DNA of 11,814 nucleotides from Clostridiales bacterium (GTDB lineage Bacteria; Bacillota; Clostridia; Oscillospirales; Ruminococcaceae): NCBI GenBank assembly GCA_012800685.1, contig JAAZIT010000243.1, positions 1-11,814 of the forward strand, written 5' to 3'. Below are positions 1 to 6,161 of the stretch, piece by piece (within the stretch, counting starts at the first letter, position 1; each line of letters begins with the position of its first letter). The translations under genes and the position numbers were made by a program. A model generated the notes under the pieces. The model was not told where the DNA came from, searched no databases, and was given only the letters and a program-made list of their open reading frames with translations.

Positions 1-2
1 GG

Positions 3-734
3 CTTTTTAAAAAAGCTAGCGGAACCGATAAAATGACAGCAGGTGGCAATATGACTCTTAATGGAAATAGAGCACTTGCTTATTGCAGAATTCGATACAA
101 TGTTGGTGATGATTTTGGAAGAACCGAAAGACAAAGAAAAGTCATTTCAGCCGCTATCAACCAAGTTAAAGGACTTTCCCTATCAGAAATTGATAAGCTT
201 GCAAAAATAGTTATGCCAGAAACCGAAACAAACTTATCTGAAGGTGAACTAGCTTCACTACTTCTAAATTCAGTTTCTTACATGAACTATTCACAACAAC
301 AGCTACAGATACCTGCAACTGGCACTTGGACCAATGCAACAATAAGAGGTGCATCAGTTCTTAGCGTAAACTTTGTTAAAAACGCTAAGCTATTGCAGGA
401 AACAATTTATGGTAAAAGTAAGATTGATATTATAGATCCTAACGAAGGTATATATACTAATACTCAAAAAACTGTTACATCTACAACTAGTAAAATAACT
501 GCAAAAAAAACCACCACAACACCACCTTCTTCTAGCAATAATAATAGTAATGTAACAACCCCAGAGCCTGTAACTGATAAACCTACTGATACTACTGTGA
601 CTACCACAAAACCTATTACAACAACACCAACAACTACACCACCAGTTACTGATCCACCTGTCACTGACCCTCCAGTTACCGATCCGCCTGTAAGTGAGAT
701 TCCAGCAAATCCAAACGAAGCTTTAGCAGGTTAA
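3..734 (+). CDS. LytR-CpsA-Psr (LCP) family protein, C-terminal part
   Basis: The frame is open to the left edge, so the N-terminus (cytoplasmic tail, membrane segment, most of the LCP domain) lies outside. The visible part begins near the end of the LCP domain, with the family signature LNGNRALAYCRIR followed by DFGRTERQRKVI, whose arginines belong to the polyprenyl-phosphate site in this family. LCP proteins act outside the membrane and transfer wall teichoic acid, capsule or other glycopolymers from lipid carriers to peptidoglycan. About 55 residues after the signature, the chain passes through a short helical region. From about base 460 it becomes a Thr/Ser/Pro/Asn-rich tail of about 90 residues, ending in PPVTD repeats and a short NPNEALAG end. 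The tail looks like a flexible, possibly glycosylated wall-spanning extension; that is inference. No LPXTG motif is present. Family call is firm; the polymer transferred is unknown. Confidence 0.88.
   Translation, partial: LFKKASGTDKMTAGGNMTLNGNRALAYCRIRYNVGDDFGRTERQRKVISAAINQVKGLSLSEIDKLAKIVMPETETNLSEGELASLLLNSVSYMNYSQQQLQIPATGTWTNATIRGASVLSVNFVKNAKLLQETIYGKSKIDIIDPNEGIYTNTQKTVTSTTSKITAKKTTTTPPSSSNNNSNVTTPEPVTDKPTDTTVTTTKPITTTPTTTPPVTDPPVTDPPVTDPPVSEIPANPNEALAG
639..698 (+). repeat. Four tandem 15-base units encoding PPVTD x3 and PPVSE
   Basis: The units start at 639, 654, 669 and 684 and are in frame with the LCP gene. At the protein level three are identical (PPVTD) and the fourth is PPVSE. 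At the DNA level every unit uses a different set of synonymous codons, for example CCA-CCA, CCA-CCT, CCT-CCA and CCG-CCT for the proline pair. This suggests an old repeat kept for its protein sequence rather than a recent slippage product. Confidence 0.9.
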
Positions 735-1012
735 GATTTAAATGGTAATTTTCTAAAAGATATCAATAATAGAACAAGCAAGGAATTTAAAAGGTTCTAG
801 TTAGAATGTTTATAAAGAAGCTTATTCAGCATTTTAAATGGGCAAAGGTAACTATTGGACTAATATCACCATATTGTGAAAATGTTCCAATTAAAAACTT
901 TACTAAGAATAAAACTCGTGGCGTTATGGTTGTTAAGCTCCCTTGTCTGTCAATTAATGATGAGTATATAAACATTACCTATGGGTTTAATATTAAAAAT
1001 TGTATAGTAATA
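735..1012. other. Gap after the LCP gene, no supported gene
   Basis: No promoter or RNA gene stands out. An ATG-started frame of 89 codons opens at 806 on the plus strand. Its only upstream purine stretch is AAAAGG, 11 bases before the ATG. Its protein matches no family I recognise, and it reads through the whole terminator hairpin at 1013-1057 before stopping at 1075. I treat it as chance or a decayed remnant, not as a gene. Confidence 0.5.
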
Positions 1013-1057
1013 AAAAGGACTGTTGTACCAAGTAACATTTGGTATAACAGTCCTTTT
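1013..1057. terminator. Bidirectional terminator between LCP and AraC-type genes
   Basis: A 19-base-pair stem (arms 1013-1031 and 1039-1057) has a 7-base loop. The only imperfection is a G opposite T in the arms, a wobble pair in the plus-strand RNA. The arms end in AAAA and TTTT, giving a U-rich 3' end on both strands. It sits 15 bases after the stop of the minus-strand regulator and serves the convergent LCP gene from the other side. Confidence 0.85.
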
Positions 1058-1071
1058 ATAATTTATGTGTG

Positions 1072-1932
1072 CTAGTCTTTTTTCTTCACAGGAATCCAAA
1101 TCTCGGAGTAGTAGTCAGAGCTTTGATTTCCATTTTCATATTTTGAAATATCTGTATACAATTCAATATTATATTTGCTGGCTATTTCATATTCCTTGCA
1201 GTTAGGTAGCCATTCATTAAATATTTTTCTGTTTACTAGTTGTAAAGCAGTCGGCATTGCTCCTTTGCATGGAAAGACTGCCCAAGTTTGTGCAGGAATT
1301 ATACGTGTAACAAAACCCTCTGGTATTTCGTTTTGGGGATTGTAGTTGTCTGCAATAATATATTCAAAGGTTTTGCCGTCATCAGAGTCATCAAAGCATA
1401 CCCCGTACTCACCGCAAACATATTTTCCATTCCCCTTTTGATAATGTTCAGTCCAAAATTGGGGGATTTCCCTAGAGGAGGTTTCCATGCTAAACCTCCT
1501 TGACGAGCCCATAACTGTGAATTCTGATTTTTCTTCAATTCTATAATCCATAATAGTACCACCTTCCAAAGTAAGTTTGATTTTAAGAGGAGCAAATGAT
1601 TTAAGCTTAGCCCCGTCTTTACGAGCAGATATAGGAGTAATTCCGTGAAAGCGTGTAAAAGCTTTAGTAAAGCTGTCCGGTGATTCATATCCATACTTTA
1701 ACGCAATGTCAATAACCTTTTCATTTGATGCAGATAGCTCAATGCCGGCGAGAGTAAGTCTGCGTCTTCGAATATACTCCCCTACAGTAAATCCACAAAG
1801 CATACTAAATGCTTTCTGAAAATAAAAGCTTGAAACAAATGCTTGTTCTGCAATTTTACTGTAGTCGATATTTTCTTTTAGGTTATCTTCAATATATGCA
1901 ATTGCATTTTGTATACCATGAATCCAGTCCAT
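1072..1932 (-). CDS. AraC-family regulator with C-terminal GyrI-like effector domain
   Basis: 286 residues. Residues 1-107 form a two-helix-turn-helix AraC DNA-binding domain. The first HTH is around DYSKIAEQAFVSSFYFQKAF; the second carries the signature VIDIALKYGYESPDSFTKAFTRFHGITP (73-100). Residues 128-286 form a GyrI-like (effector-binding) domain, starting MDYRIEEKSEFTVMG and ending YSEIWIPVKK. This order matches Rob-like and BltR/BmrR-like regulators that sense drugs or small hydrophobic ligands. The ligand and targets here are unknown, because no efflux pump or other obvious target lies next to it. The start is supported by GGAG, 8 bases before the ATG (GGAGATGATTTTATG). It has its own promoter and ends at a bidirectional terminator. 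Two internal ATGs near the domain border carry good ribosome binding sites (see findings). Confidence 0.93.
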   Translation of the reverse strand: MDWIHGIQNAIAYIEDNLKENIDYSKIAEQAFVSSFYFQKAFSMLCGFTVGEYIRRRRLTLAGIELSASNEKVIDIALKYGYESPDSFTKAFTRFHGITPISARKDGAKLKSFAPLKIKLTLEGGTIMDYRIEEKSEFTVMGSSRRFSMETSSREIPQFWTEHYQKGNGKYVCGEYGVCFDDSDDGKTFEYIIADNYNPQNEIPEGFVTRIIPAQTWAVFPCKGAMPTALQLVNRKIFNEWLPNCKEYEIASKYNIELYTDISKYENGNQSSDYYSEIWIPVKKKD

Positions 1933-2013
1933 AAAATCATCTCCTTATCTGTATATATAATAACATATCAAAATGGGATTTGCCCGACTTTCAGTGTTTT
2001 ATTTTGTCTTTTT

Positions 2014-2042
2014 ATTATAACATAACTAATATTTTAAATCAA
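2014..2042 (-). promoter_or_regulatory. Promoter of the AraC-type regulator
   Basis: On the minus strand, -35 TTGATT (2037-2042), 17 bases, then -10 TATAAT (2014-2019) preceded by TATG-T, giving an extended -10. This predicts a leader of about 75 bases. A second -10-like TGTTATTAT lies closer to the gene, around 1957-1965, and could be a weaker start. Confidence 0.75.
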
Positions 2043-2201
2043 TAATTACAAACAATTTTAATAAATTACAACTTTTATAATAAAGCTCATATAATTTGTA
2101 TTTAATAATAACGTTGTAAGCTTCAAATATAGAAATTTATAAAATATTTGCTTAAGAGCAATTATTTATAAAAAGACTAGTAAAAACGAATAGTAAAAAA
2201 T
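2043..2201. other. AT-rich spacer upstream of the AraC-type promoter
   Basis: No open frame with a ribosome binding site is seen here. TATAAT-like hexamers occur on both strands, as expected in such AT-rich DNA, but none has a well-spaced -35. A 7-base inverted repeat TTACAAC/GTTGTAA (2066-2072 and 2113-2119), spaced by 40 bases, is probably chance. Confidence 0.4.
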
Positions 2202-2236
2202 AGCCTCCTATGGTAAATAAAAAACCACAGGAGGCT
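2195..2236 (-). terminator. Strong minus-strand terminator downstream of pyrG
   Basis: Arms 2202-2214 and 2224-2236 form a 13-base stem around AGCCTCC/GGAGGCT with a 9-base loop. The one non-Watson-Crick position is G-U in the minus-strand RNA but A-C in the plus-strand RNA, so the fold favours the minus strand. Six U follow directly (2195-2200). It is a second, distal terminator after pyrG, 200 bases past the stop, and insulates the AraC-type gene. Confidence 0.75.
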
Positions 2237-2239
2237 TTG

Positions 2240-2372
2240 CTGTGTTTAGGATGTTAGCGAAACACAAAAACCATATGGTTTTTGCTATGTCAAGATATTA
2301 AGGGGAATAAGAACCCTAAGGGCTTTTCTATGTCTAGGAGTTAGTGGAACATAAAAGCTTTAGGTACTTTTT
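2240..2372. repeat. Three tandem degenerate repeats of about 44 bases, each with two small hairpins
   Basis: Units start at 2240, 2285 and 2328 (44, 43 and 45 bases). All begin CTRTGT and continue with a TTA-containing core, A-rich bases, and a small C..G hairpin ending in TTTT. Unit 1 has GTGTTT/AAACAC (2242-2247 and 2260-2265), then the perfect 18-base palindrome AAAAACCATATGGTTTTT (2266-2283). Unit 3 keeps the first stem as ATGT/ACAT and the core TAGGA-GTTAG-G-AACA-AAAA. Unit 2 is the most decayed but keeps CCCTAAGGG. Units 1 and 3 are roughly 70% identical by eye. A 6-base stem TTGTAA/TTACAA (2371-2391) follows. Function unknown. Confidence 0.65.
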
Positions 2373-2395
2373 GTAAGTTAAAAATTTACAAGAAA

Positions 2396-2425
2396 CAAAA
2401 ACGCAACCTGAATTGGTCGCGTTTT
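2396..2425 (-). terminator. Proximal pyrG terminator
   Basis: Arms 2398-2408 and 2415-2425 form an 11-base stem (AAAACGC / GCGTTTT ends) with loop TGAATT. The single imperfection is a G-U pair in the minus-strand RNA. The stem's 3' end runs into TTTTTGTTTC. It begins 8 bases past the pyrG stop. Confidence 0.8.
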
Positions 2426-2432
2426 ATAAATT

Positions 2433-4052
2433 TTACTTATTATTTTTATCGTTGTATTCAACTGATGCCCTTAAAAAGTCCTTGAAAAGTGGTTGTGGTC
2501 TATTAGGACGTGATTTAAATTCTGGATGGAATTGCACACCTACAAACCATGGGTGAACATCTCTTTTAAGCTCAATAATTTCAACGAGCTTATTATCAGG
2601 TGAAACACCTGCAAGAACTAAACCAGCTTCTTTTAAAACTTTTCTAAACTCGTTATTAAATTCATAACGATGACGGTGTCTTTCATATATAAGATCCTCA
2701 CCATATACCTCACGAGAAATAGTTCCCTCAGCAAGCTTATAAGGATACAAGCCTAAACGCATTGTTCCGCCCTTTTCAGTAACGTCCTTTTGATTATCCA
2801 TAATATCTATTACTGAATATTCAGACTTTCCAAACTCTCCAGAAAAAGCTCCCTTAAGTCCTGCACAATTTCTTGCAAAATCAACAACTGACATTTGCAT
2901 ACCTAAGCAAACACCAAACATTGGAACAAGATTTTCTCTAGCATATTTTATAGCTGAAATCATTCCCTCAATCCCTCTGTCACCAAAGCCACCAGGAACA
3001 ATTATACCATCACAGCCCTTAAGCTTTTCACCGGCATTATCATCTGTAATTTCATCGGACTGAATCCAGTTAATTTCAACATTTGCACCATTTGCAAAGC
3101 CTGCATGGCGAAGTGCTTCAGCAACCGATAAGTAAGCATCCTCAAGCTCAATGTACTTTCCTACCAAACCAATTGTAATCTCTTTAGTAGCTGATTTTTG
3201 CATCTGAACCATATCTATCCATTCATCAAGATCAGGCTTGTTATTAGCTAGTCCAAGGTGACTACATACTGTATCAGCAAGTCCCTCTTCCTCTAGCCAA
3301 AGTGGTACTTCATAAAGTGATGGTGCTGTTAGGTTTTGGATAACGTCCTTAGCCTCCACATTACAGAAAAGAGCAATCTTTTTCTGCATATCTGGTGGAA
3401 TTTGTCTCTCACTTCTTAGAACTAATACGTCAGGCTGAATTCCTACTGACAAAAGCTCTTTAACTGAGTGCTGTGTAGGCTTTGATTTTAGCTCATTAGA
3501 GCCCGTTATAAAAGGTACTAGGCAAACATGAATATACATTGAGTTTTCTCTTCCAACCTCAATACCAGCCTGTCTAATAGCCTCTAAAAATGGTGTTGAT
3601 TCAATATCGCCAACCGTTCCACCTATTTCAGTGATAACAACATCAGTATTTGAATCTTTTCCAACTCTATAAACTTTATCTTTAATTTCATTTGTTATAT
3701 GTGGAATTACCTGTACAGTTCCGCCTAGATAATCCCCACGGCGTTCTTTATTAAGAACATTCCAATAAATTTTTCCAGTAGTAATATTAGAGTTCACTGA
3801 TAGATTTTCATCAACAAACCTCTCGTAGTGACCTAAGTCTAGGTCGGTTTCAGCACCATCATCTGTTACAAACACCTCTCCGTGTTGATATGGTGACATT
3901 GTTCCAGGGTCAACATTTATATAAGGATCAAATTTTTGAATTGTTACCCTATATCCCCTAGCCTTTAACAAGCGTCCTAAAGATGCAGCAGTTATTCCTT
4001 TTCCAAGTCCCGATACAACTCCACCTGTTACAAATACATATTTCGTTGGCAT
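2433..4052 (-). CDS. pyrG: CTP synthase
   Basis: 539 residues, the usual family length. It converts UTP, ATP and glutamine to CTP in the cytosol, the last step of pyrimidine nucleotide synthesis. The N-terminal amidoligase half shows GGVVSGLGKG (10-19, P-loop), DPYINVDPGTMSPYQHGEVF (42-61), the block ending DLDLGHYERF (70-79), and EIGGTVGDIES (142-152). The C-terminal class I glutaminase half shows PGGFGDRG (353-360), FGVCLGMQ with nucleophile Cys382, and VQFHPE with His509 and Glu511. All key residues are present. The start is the ATG at 4050-4052, preceded by GTGGAGG at an 8-base distance. An in-frame GTG five codons upstream overlaps that ribosome binding site and is rejected. The gene is monocistronic, with its own promoter and a terminator right after the stop. 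Confidence 0.98.
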   Translation of the reverse strand: MPTKYVFVTGGVVSGLGKGITAASLGRLLKARGYRVTIQKFDPYINVDPGTMSPYQHGEVFVTDDGAETDLDLGHYERFVDENLSVNSNITTGKIYWNVLNKERRGDYLGGTVQVIPHITNEIKDKVYRVGKDSNTDVVITEIGGTVGDIESTPFLEAIRQAGIEVGRENSMYIHVCLVPFITGSNELKSKPTQHSVKELLSVGIQPDVLVLRSERQIPPDMQKKIALFCNVEAKDVIQNLTAPSLYEVPLWLEEEGLADTVCSHLGLANNKPDLDEWIDMVQMQKSATKEITIGLVGKYIELEDAYLSVAEALRHAGFANGANVEINWIQSDEITDDNAGEKLKGCDGIIVPGGFGDRGIEGMISAIKYARENLVPMFGVCLGMQMSVVDFARNCAGLKGAFSGEFGKSEYSVIDIMDNQKDVTEKGGTMRLGLYPYKLAEGTISREVYGEDLIYERHRHRYEFNNEFRKVLKEAGLVLAGVSPDNKLVEIIELKRDVHPWFVGVQFHPEFKSRPNRPQPLFKDFLRASVEYNDKNNK

Positions 4053-4093
4053 ATATAAATCCTCCACTATATTAATCAGACATTACATTATTT

Positions 4094-4122
4094 ATAATAC
4101 TATTTTTTCAGCAACATTTCAA
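4094..4122 (-). promoter_or_regulatory. pyrG promoter
   Basis: On the minus strand, -35 TTGAAA (4117-4122), 17 bases, then -10 TATTAT (4094-4099). The predicted start is near 4087, leaving a leader of only about 35 bases before the ATG. That is too short for the G-stuttering attenuator known from Bacillus pyrG, and the initial bases do not read GGGC. Confidence 0.7.
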
Positions 4123-4128
4123 GTAGTA

Positions 4129-4172
4129 AACCGAAATTTTGTGCAATATTTTATAATATTTCCGGTTTTTTT
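4129..4172 (+). terminator. Terminator-like hairpin facing away from pyrG
   Basis: Imperfect inverted repeat AACCGAAAT / ATTTCCGGTT (4129-4137 and 4158-4167, one bulged C). It encloses a smaller palindrome AATATT-TTAT-AATATT (4145-4160) and is followed by seven T (4166-4172) on the plus strand. No plus-strand gene ends here, so a role as a terminator is uncertain. The hairpin lies just upstream of the pyrG -35. Confidence 0.4.
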
Positions 4173-4295
4173 GTAATGTTAAGCACTAAAAAGCTGTTTT
4201 TCTTGTTATAAATCCAAAACATTAGCAAGTTCTAGTTAACTTACTAAAATCTTTTATTTTTCTAAACACTCGACTTTTATCATATTATCACGGCA
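4173..4295. other. Spacer between pyrG promoter and upstream terminator
   Basis: No coding frame with a ribosome binding site. The one notable signal is an extended -10-like TGTTATAAA on the plus strand (4205-4213) with no good -35. It could in principle start a short plus-strand RNA ending at the hairpin near 4340. Confidence 0.35.
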
Positions 4296-4340
4296 AAAGA
4301 CGTTTTGAGCCATTAATATTTTTTGGTTCAAAGCGTCTTT
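4296..4340. terminator. Hairpin terminator after the membrane-protein gene
   Basis: Arms 4296-4312 and 4324-4340 form a 17-base stem (AAAGACG / CGTCTTT ends) with an 11-base loop. In the plus-strand RNA the two imperfect positions are G-U wobbles; in the minus-strand RNA they are A-C mismatches. The minus strand, which needs a terminator here 42 bases past the stop, has only a short U run. The fold is therefore better in the direction with no known gene. Confidence 0.6.
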
Positions 4341-4381
4341 ATTTTATTAATTATTAAAATTATAATCTAAAAATTCTATTT

Positions 4382-5299
4382 TTAATCTAAATCTTCTCTT
4401 ATTTTCTCTACAATTTCAAGAGCTATATCATAATTTTCTTGCATATCTTCAACTGAACCATACAAAGGTTTTATTGGTGCTCTTAAGCTTAAAATTATGT
4501 TGTCAGGCATTTCTTGCCATTCCAAAACTTTCTCAAGCTTTTCACCTGAAAATTTTAGTCCCTTTTCGTCAAACTTACCATCATTAGGAAACTTTTCTCT
4601 TAAATCGTCAAGACAACCAGCGAACACATAGGACTCTTGTTCATAGTTTCCATTCTCATCTAAAATAGGCTGTAGATTGTAATTATCATCAGATGTTAAA
4701 ACAATTATTGTCTCCACAGATTGGAGCTGAGTCAATACCTTAGCTTGATTTGCCATAAGCACTTGAGAATCCGTGTCACTGCTAATTGGGGCATCTATAA
4801 GCTGAACATGAATTTCCCCATCTCCATTTAAATCTGGACAATACTGTTCAAAATAAGCCTCAATCTCTTCTTTCCTATAATCTATACCATTATTACAGGT
4901 AGACAGAATATACATATCAGGCTTTTCTCTTGTAAGAGTGTCATAAGTTATATACCCAACCGCAATTAACATAAATACTACAACAATAGTTGGTATTTTA
5001 AAATGATACCAAAAATTAGCTATCTTTTCTTTTCGAGACAAAACACGTTTTTCATCACGCTCTTCTTTTATAACCTCAGACTCTTCAATAGTACCAGCTT
5101 TAAGCTTCATTAGCTCAACATGTTCCCTCTGAAGTTGTCTTGTCCGTTCTTTTTCTTTTTGCTTTTCAATTTCTTTTTGTTGCTTTATATATTCTTTATC
5201 ATTTCCGCTTTTAATCTGTTCCTGTTTAAATATTTCTCTTTCAAAAGCCTCGTCATCAGATGATATGATATTATCTTTATTTTCTCTATCCTTGCTCAT
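4382..5299 (-). CDS. Single-pass membrane protein of unknown function
   Basis: 305 residues. Residues 1-95 are highly charged, rich in Glu and Lys and likely coiled coil (35-65, EYIKQQKEIEKQKEKERTRQ). One membrane segment follows at about 102-122 (IPTIVVVFMLIAVGYITYDTL), with positive charge before it, so the N-terminus should be cytoplasmic. The outer part (123-305) is acidic and matches no family I can name. It has three cysteines (135, 154, 229) and one DLNGDGEI stretch at 156-163. That stretch fits the DxNxDG calcium loop used by EF-hands and dockerins, but it occurs only once, so this is not a dockerin. The start is supported by AGAAAGG upstream of the ATG. Only a weak promoter is seen (TAAAAT region near 5356-5361). 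The gene is divergent from the thioesterase. Function cannot be assigned from sequence. Confidence 0.88.
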   Translation of the reverse strand: MSKDRENKDNIISSDDEAFEREIFKQEQIKSGNDKEYIKQQKEIEKQKEKERTRQLQREHVELMKLKAGTIEESEVIKEERDEKRVLSRKEKIANFWYHFKIPTIVVVFMLIAVGYITYDTLTREKPDMYILSTCNNGIDYRKEEIEAYFEQYCPDLNGDGEIHVQLIDAPISSDTDSQVLMANQAKVLTQLQSVETIIVLTSDDNYNLQPILDENGNYEQESYVFAGCLDDLREKFPNDGKFDEKGLKFSGEKLEKVLEWQEMPDNIILSLRAPIKPLYGSVEDMQENYDIALEIVEKIREDLD

Positions 5300-5398
5300 T
5301 TATCTACCTTTCTGCACTAATTGCTCTATTGAAATTTATCAAAACTATCTATATATTTTACAACATATATGTGAACTGAAAATTAACATTCAGTCTAT

Positions 5399-5426
5399 TT
5401 GTATAACTAATTTTCTGTGATATAAT
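5399..5426 (+). promoter_or_regulatory. Promoter of the thioesterase gene
   Basis: -35 TTGTAT (5399-5404), 16 bases, then -10 TATAAT (5421-5426) with TGTGA directly before it, a full extended -10. The predicted start near 5433 leaves a leader of about 28 bases. Confidence 0.75.
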
Positions 5427-5460
5427 GTTAGTGATTTATTTATACAGAAAGGCTGATTTT

Positions 5461-5853
5461 ATGAAAGAAATTCAATTAGATACACATTATTTGTCCGAGA
5501 GCGTTGTGGACAGCAATATGCTTGCTTGCACAGTTGGAAGCGGTGATTTAAAGGTTTTAGCAACTCCTGTAATGGTTGCTTTAATGGAGAACGCTGGAAT
5601 GAATTGCTTGTCACAATTTCTTGATGACGGGGAAACTTCTGTTGGAACTGCAATTTCCACAACTCATTGCGCTGCTACACCTTTAGGCATGAAAATTAAA
5701 GCAGAAGCAAAAATTATTTCTATTAACGGAAGACAAGTTGATTTTGAAATTACAGCTTATGACGAGGTGGGGTTAATTGGGAAAGCTACTCACTCAAGAT
5801 TTATTGTTTTAAGTGAAAAATTTCAAGCTAAAGTAGACTCAAAGCTAAAATAG
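5461..5853 (+). CDS. FlK-like hotdog-fold acyl-CoA thioesterase
   Basis: 130 residues, the size of a single hotdog domain. It resembles the fluoroacetyl-CoA thioesterase FlK of Streptomyces cattleya, with ATPVMVALMENAG (34-46), GTAISTTHCAATPLGM (62-77), and a C-terminal stretch HSRFIVLSEKFQAKV. FlK uses Thr42, Glu50 and His76. Here Thr35, Glu43 and His69 fall at the same spacing (8 and 26), so the catalytic set is intact. Most family members are not fluoroacetate enzymes. The likely activity is hydrolysis of a small acyl-CoA in the cytosol, with unknown substrate. The ATG at 5461 is chosen because AGAAAGG lies 9 bases before it. An in-frame ATG at 5425 sits inside the -10 and cannot be on the transcript. 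Monocistronic and divergent from the membrane-protein gene. Confidence 0.9.
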   Translation: MKEIQLDTHYLSESVVDSNMLACTVGSGDLKVLATPVMVALMENAGMNCLSQFLDDGETSVGTAISTTHCAATPLGMKIKAEAKIISINGRQVDFEITAYDEVGLIGKATHSRFIVLSEKFQAKVDSKLK

Positions 5854-5886
5854 TGTGCAATGTTTTTAAGAGTAGTCTAATTTTTT
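5834..5886 (+). terminator. Possible terminator overlapping the thioesterase stop
   Basis: TAGACT (5834-5839, still inside the gene) can pair with AGTCTA (5874-5879), and six T follow (5881-5886). A smaller alternative hairpin TTAAGA-GTAG-TCTAA uses the same right arm. The stem is short and the loop long, so this is a weak call. Confidence 0.35.
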
Positions 5887-6115
5887 ATAATAAATATTCT
5901 AAATAATAATATTGTCAATTATTAATTAGAAACGCAAATTAGCATATCCAAATACTTTTGGATAATAGATTTAATGGGTAATAATTCTTTAGCTTTAAGT
6001 AATGATGTTAGTAGCCTATTATTAAAGGACTTTTAAAAGCGTCTTCTCTCCCACTTAACCCAATTTAGTTGTTTTCTAAAACAATTAACTAGGTTAGAAT
6101 TTTAATTTAAACAAC
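5887..6115. other. Gap between thioesterase and pckG 3' ends
   Basis: No gene is seen. Two inverted repeats are present. One is a perfect 8-base stem TATCCAAA/TTTGGATA with a 4-base loop (5945-5964). The other is a longer imperfect one at 6057-6095 around TTGTTTT-CT-AAAACAA, whose mismatches are mostly G-U in the minus-strand RNA. Neither is followed by a clear U run. The second could be a backup structure at the 3' end of pckG read-through RNA. Confidence 0.4.
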
Positions 6116-6145
6116 AAAAAAGCAACAGAAATTCTGTTGCTTTTT
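6116..6145. terminator. Bidirectional terminator of pckG
   Basis: GCAACAGA / TCTGTTGC stem (6122-6139 region, tight AAA-type loop), flanked by AAAAAA on the left and TTTTT on the right, so the stem extends to 14 pairs. It works on either strand. It begins 16 bases past the pckG stop and could also stop read-through from the thioesterase. Confidence 0.88.
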
Positions 6146-6161
6146 ATTATTTAATCCTCAA

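Noticed and set aside
464..664. Minus-strand open frame opposite the LCP tail, rich in Val and Gly
   Set aside because: It is the mirror of the Thr/Pro repeat codons, with no ribosome binding site or family features.
806..1075. 89-codon plus-strand open frame after the LCP gene
   Set aside because: It has no good ribosome binding site, no recognisable family, and it runs through a terminator hairpin. A decayed gene fragment cannot be excluded.
2202..2391. Possible CRISPR array
   Set aside because: The tandem units are degenerate and adjoin each other with no unique spacers of equal length, and no cas gene is present.
4053..4067. Five-codon N-terminal extension of pyrG from a GTG
   Set aside because: The GTG overlaps the GGAGG ribosome binding site that serves the ATG at 4050-4052, and CTP synthases start directly with the residues after that ATG.
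5363..5372. ACATATATGT palindrome between the divergent membrane-protein and thioesterase promoters
   Set aside because: A ten-base AT palindrome is expected by chance many times in DNA of this composition, and it does not sit at a clear promoter element.
5425..5460. Upstream ATG giving a 12-residue longer thioesterase
   Set aside because: This ATG lies inside the -10 TATAAT, upstream of the predicted transcript start, while the ATG at 5461 has a good ribosome binding site.
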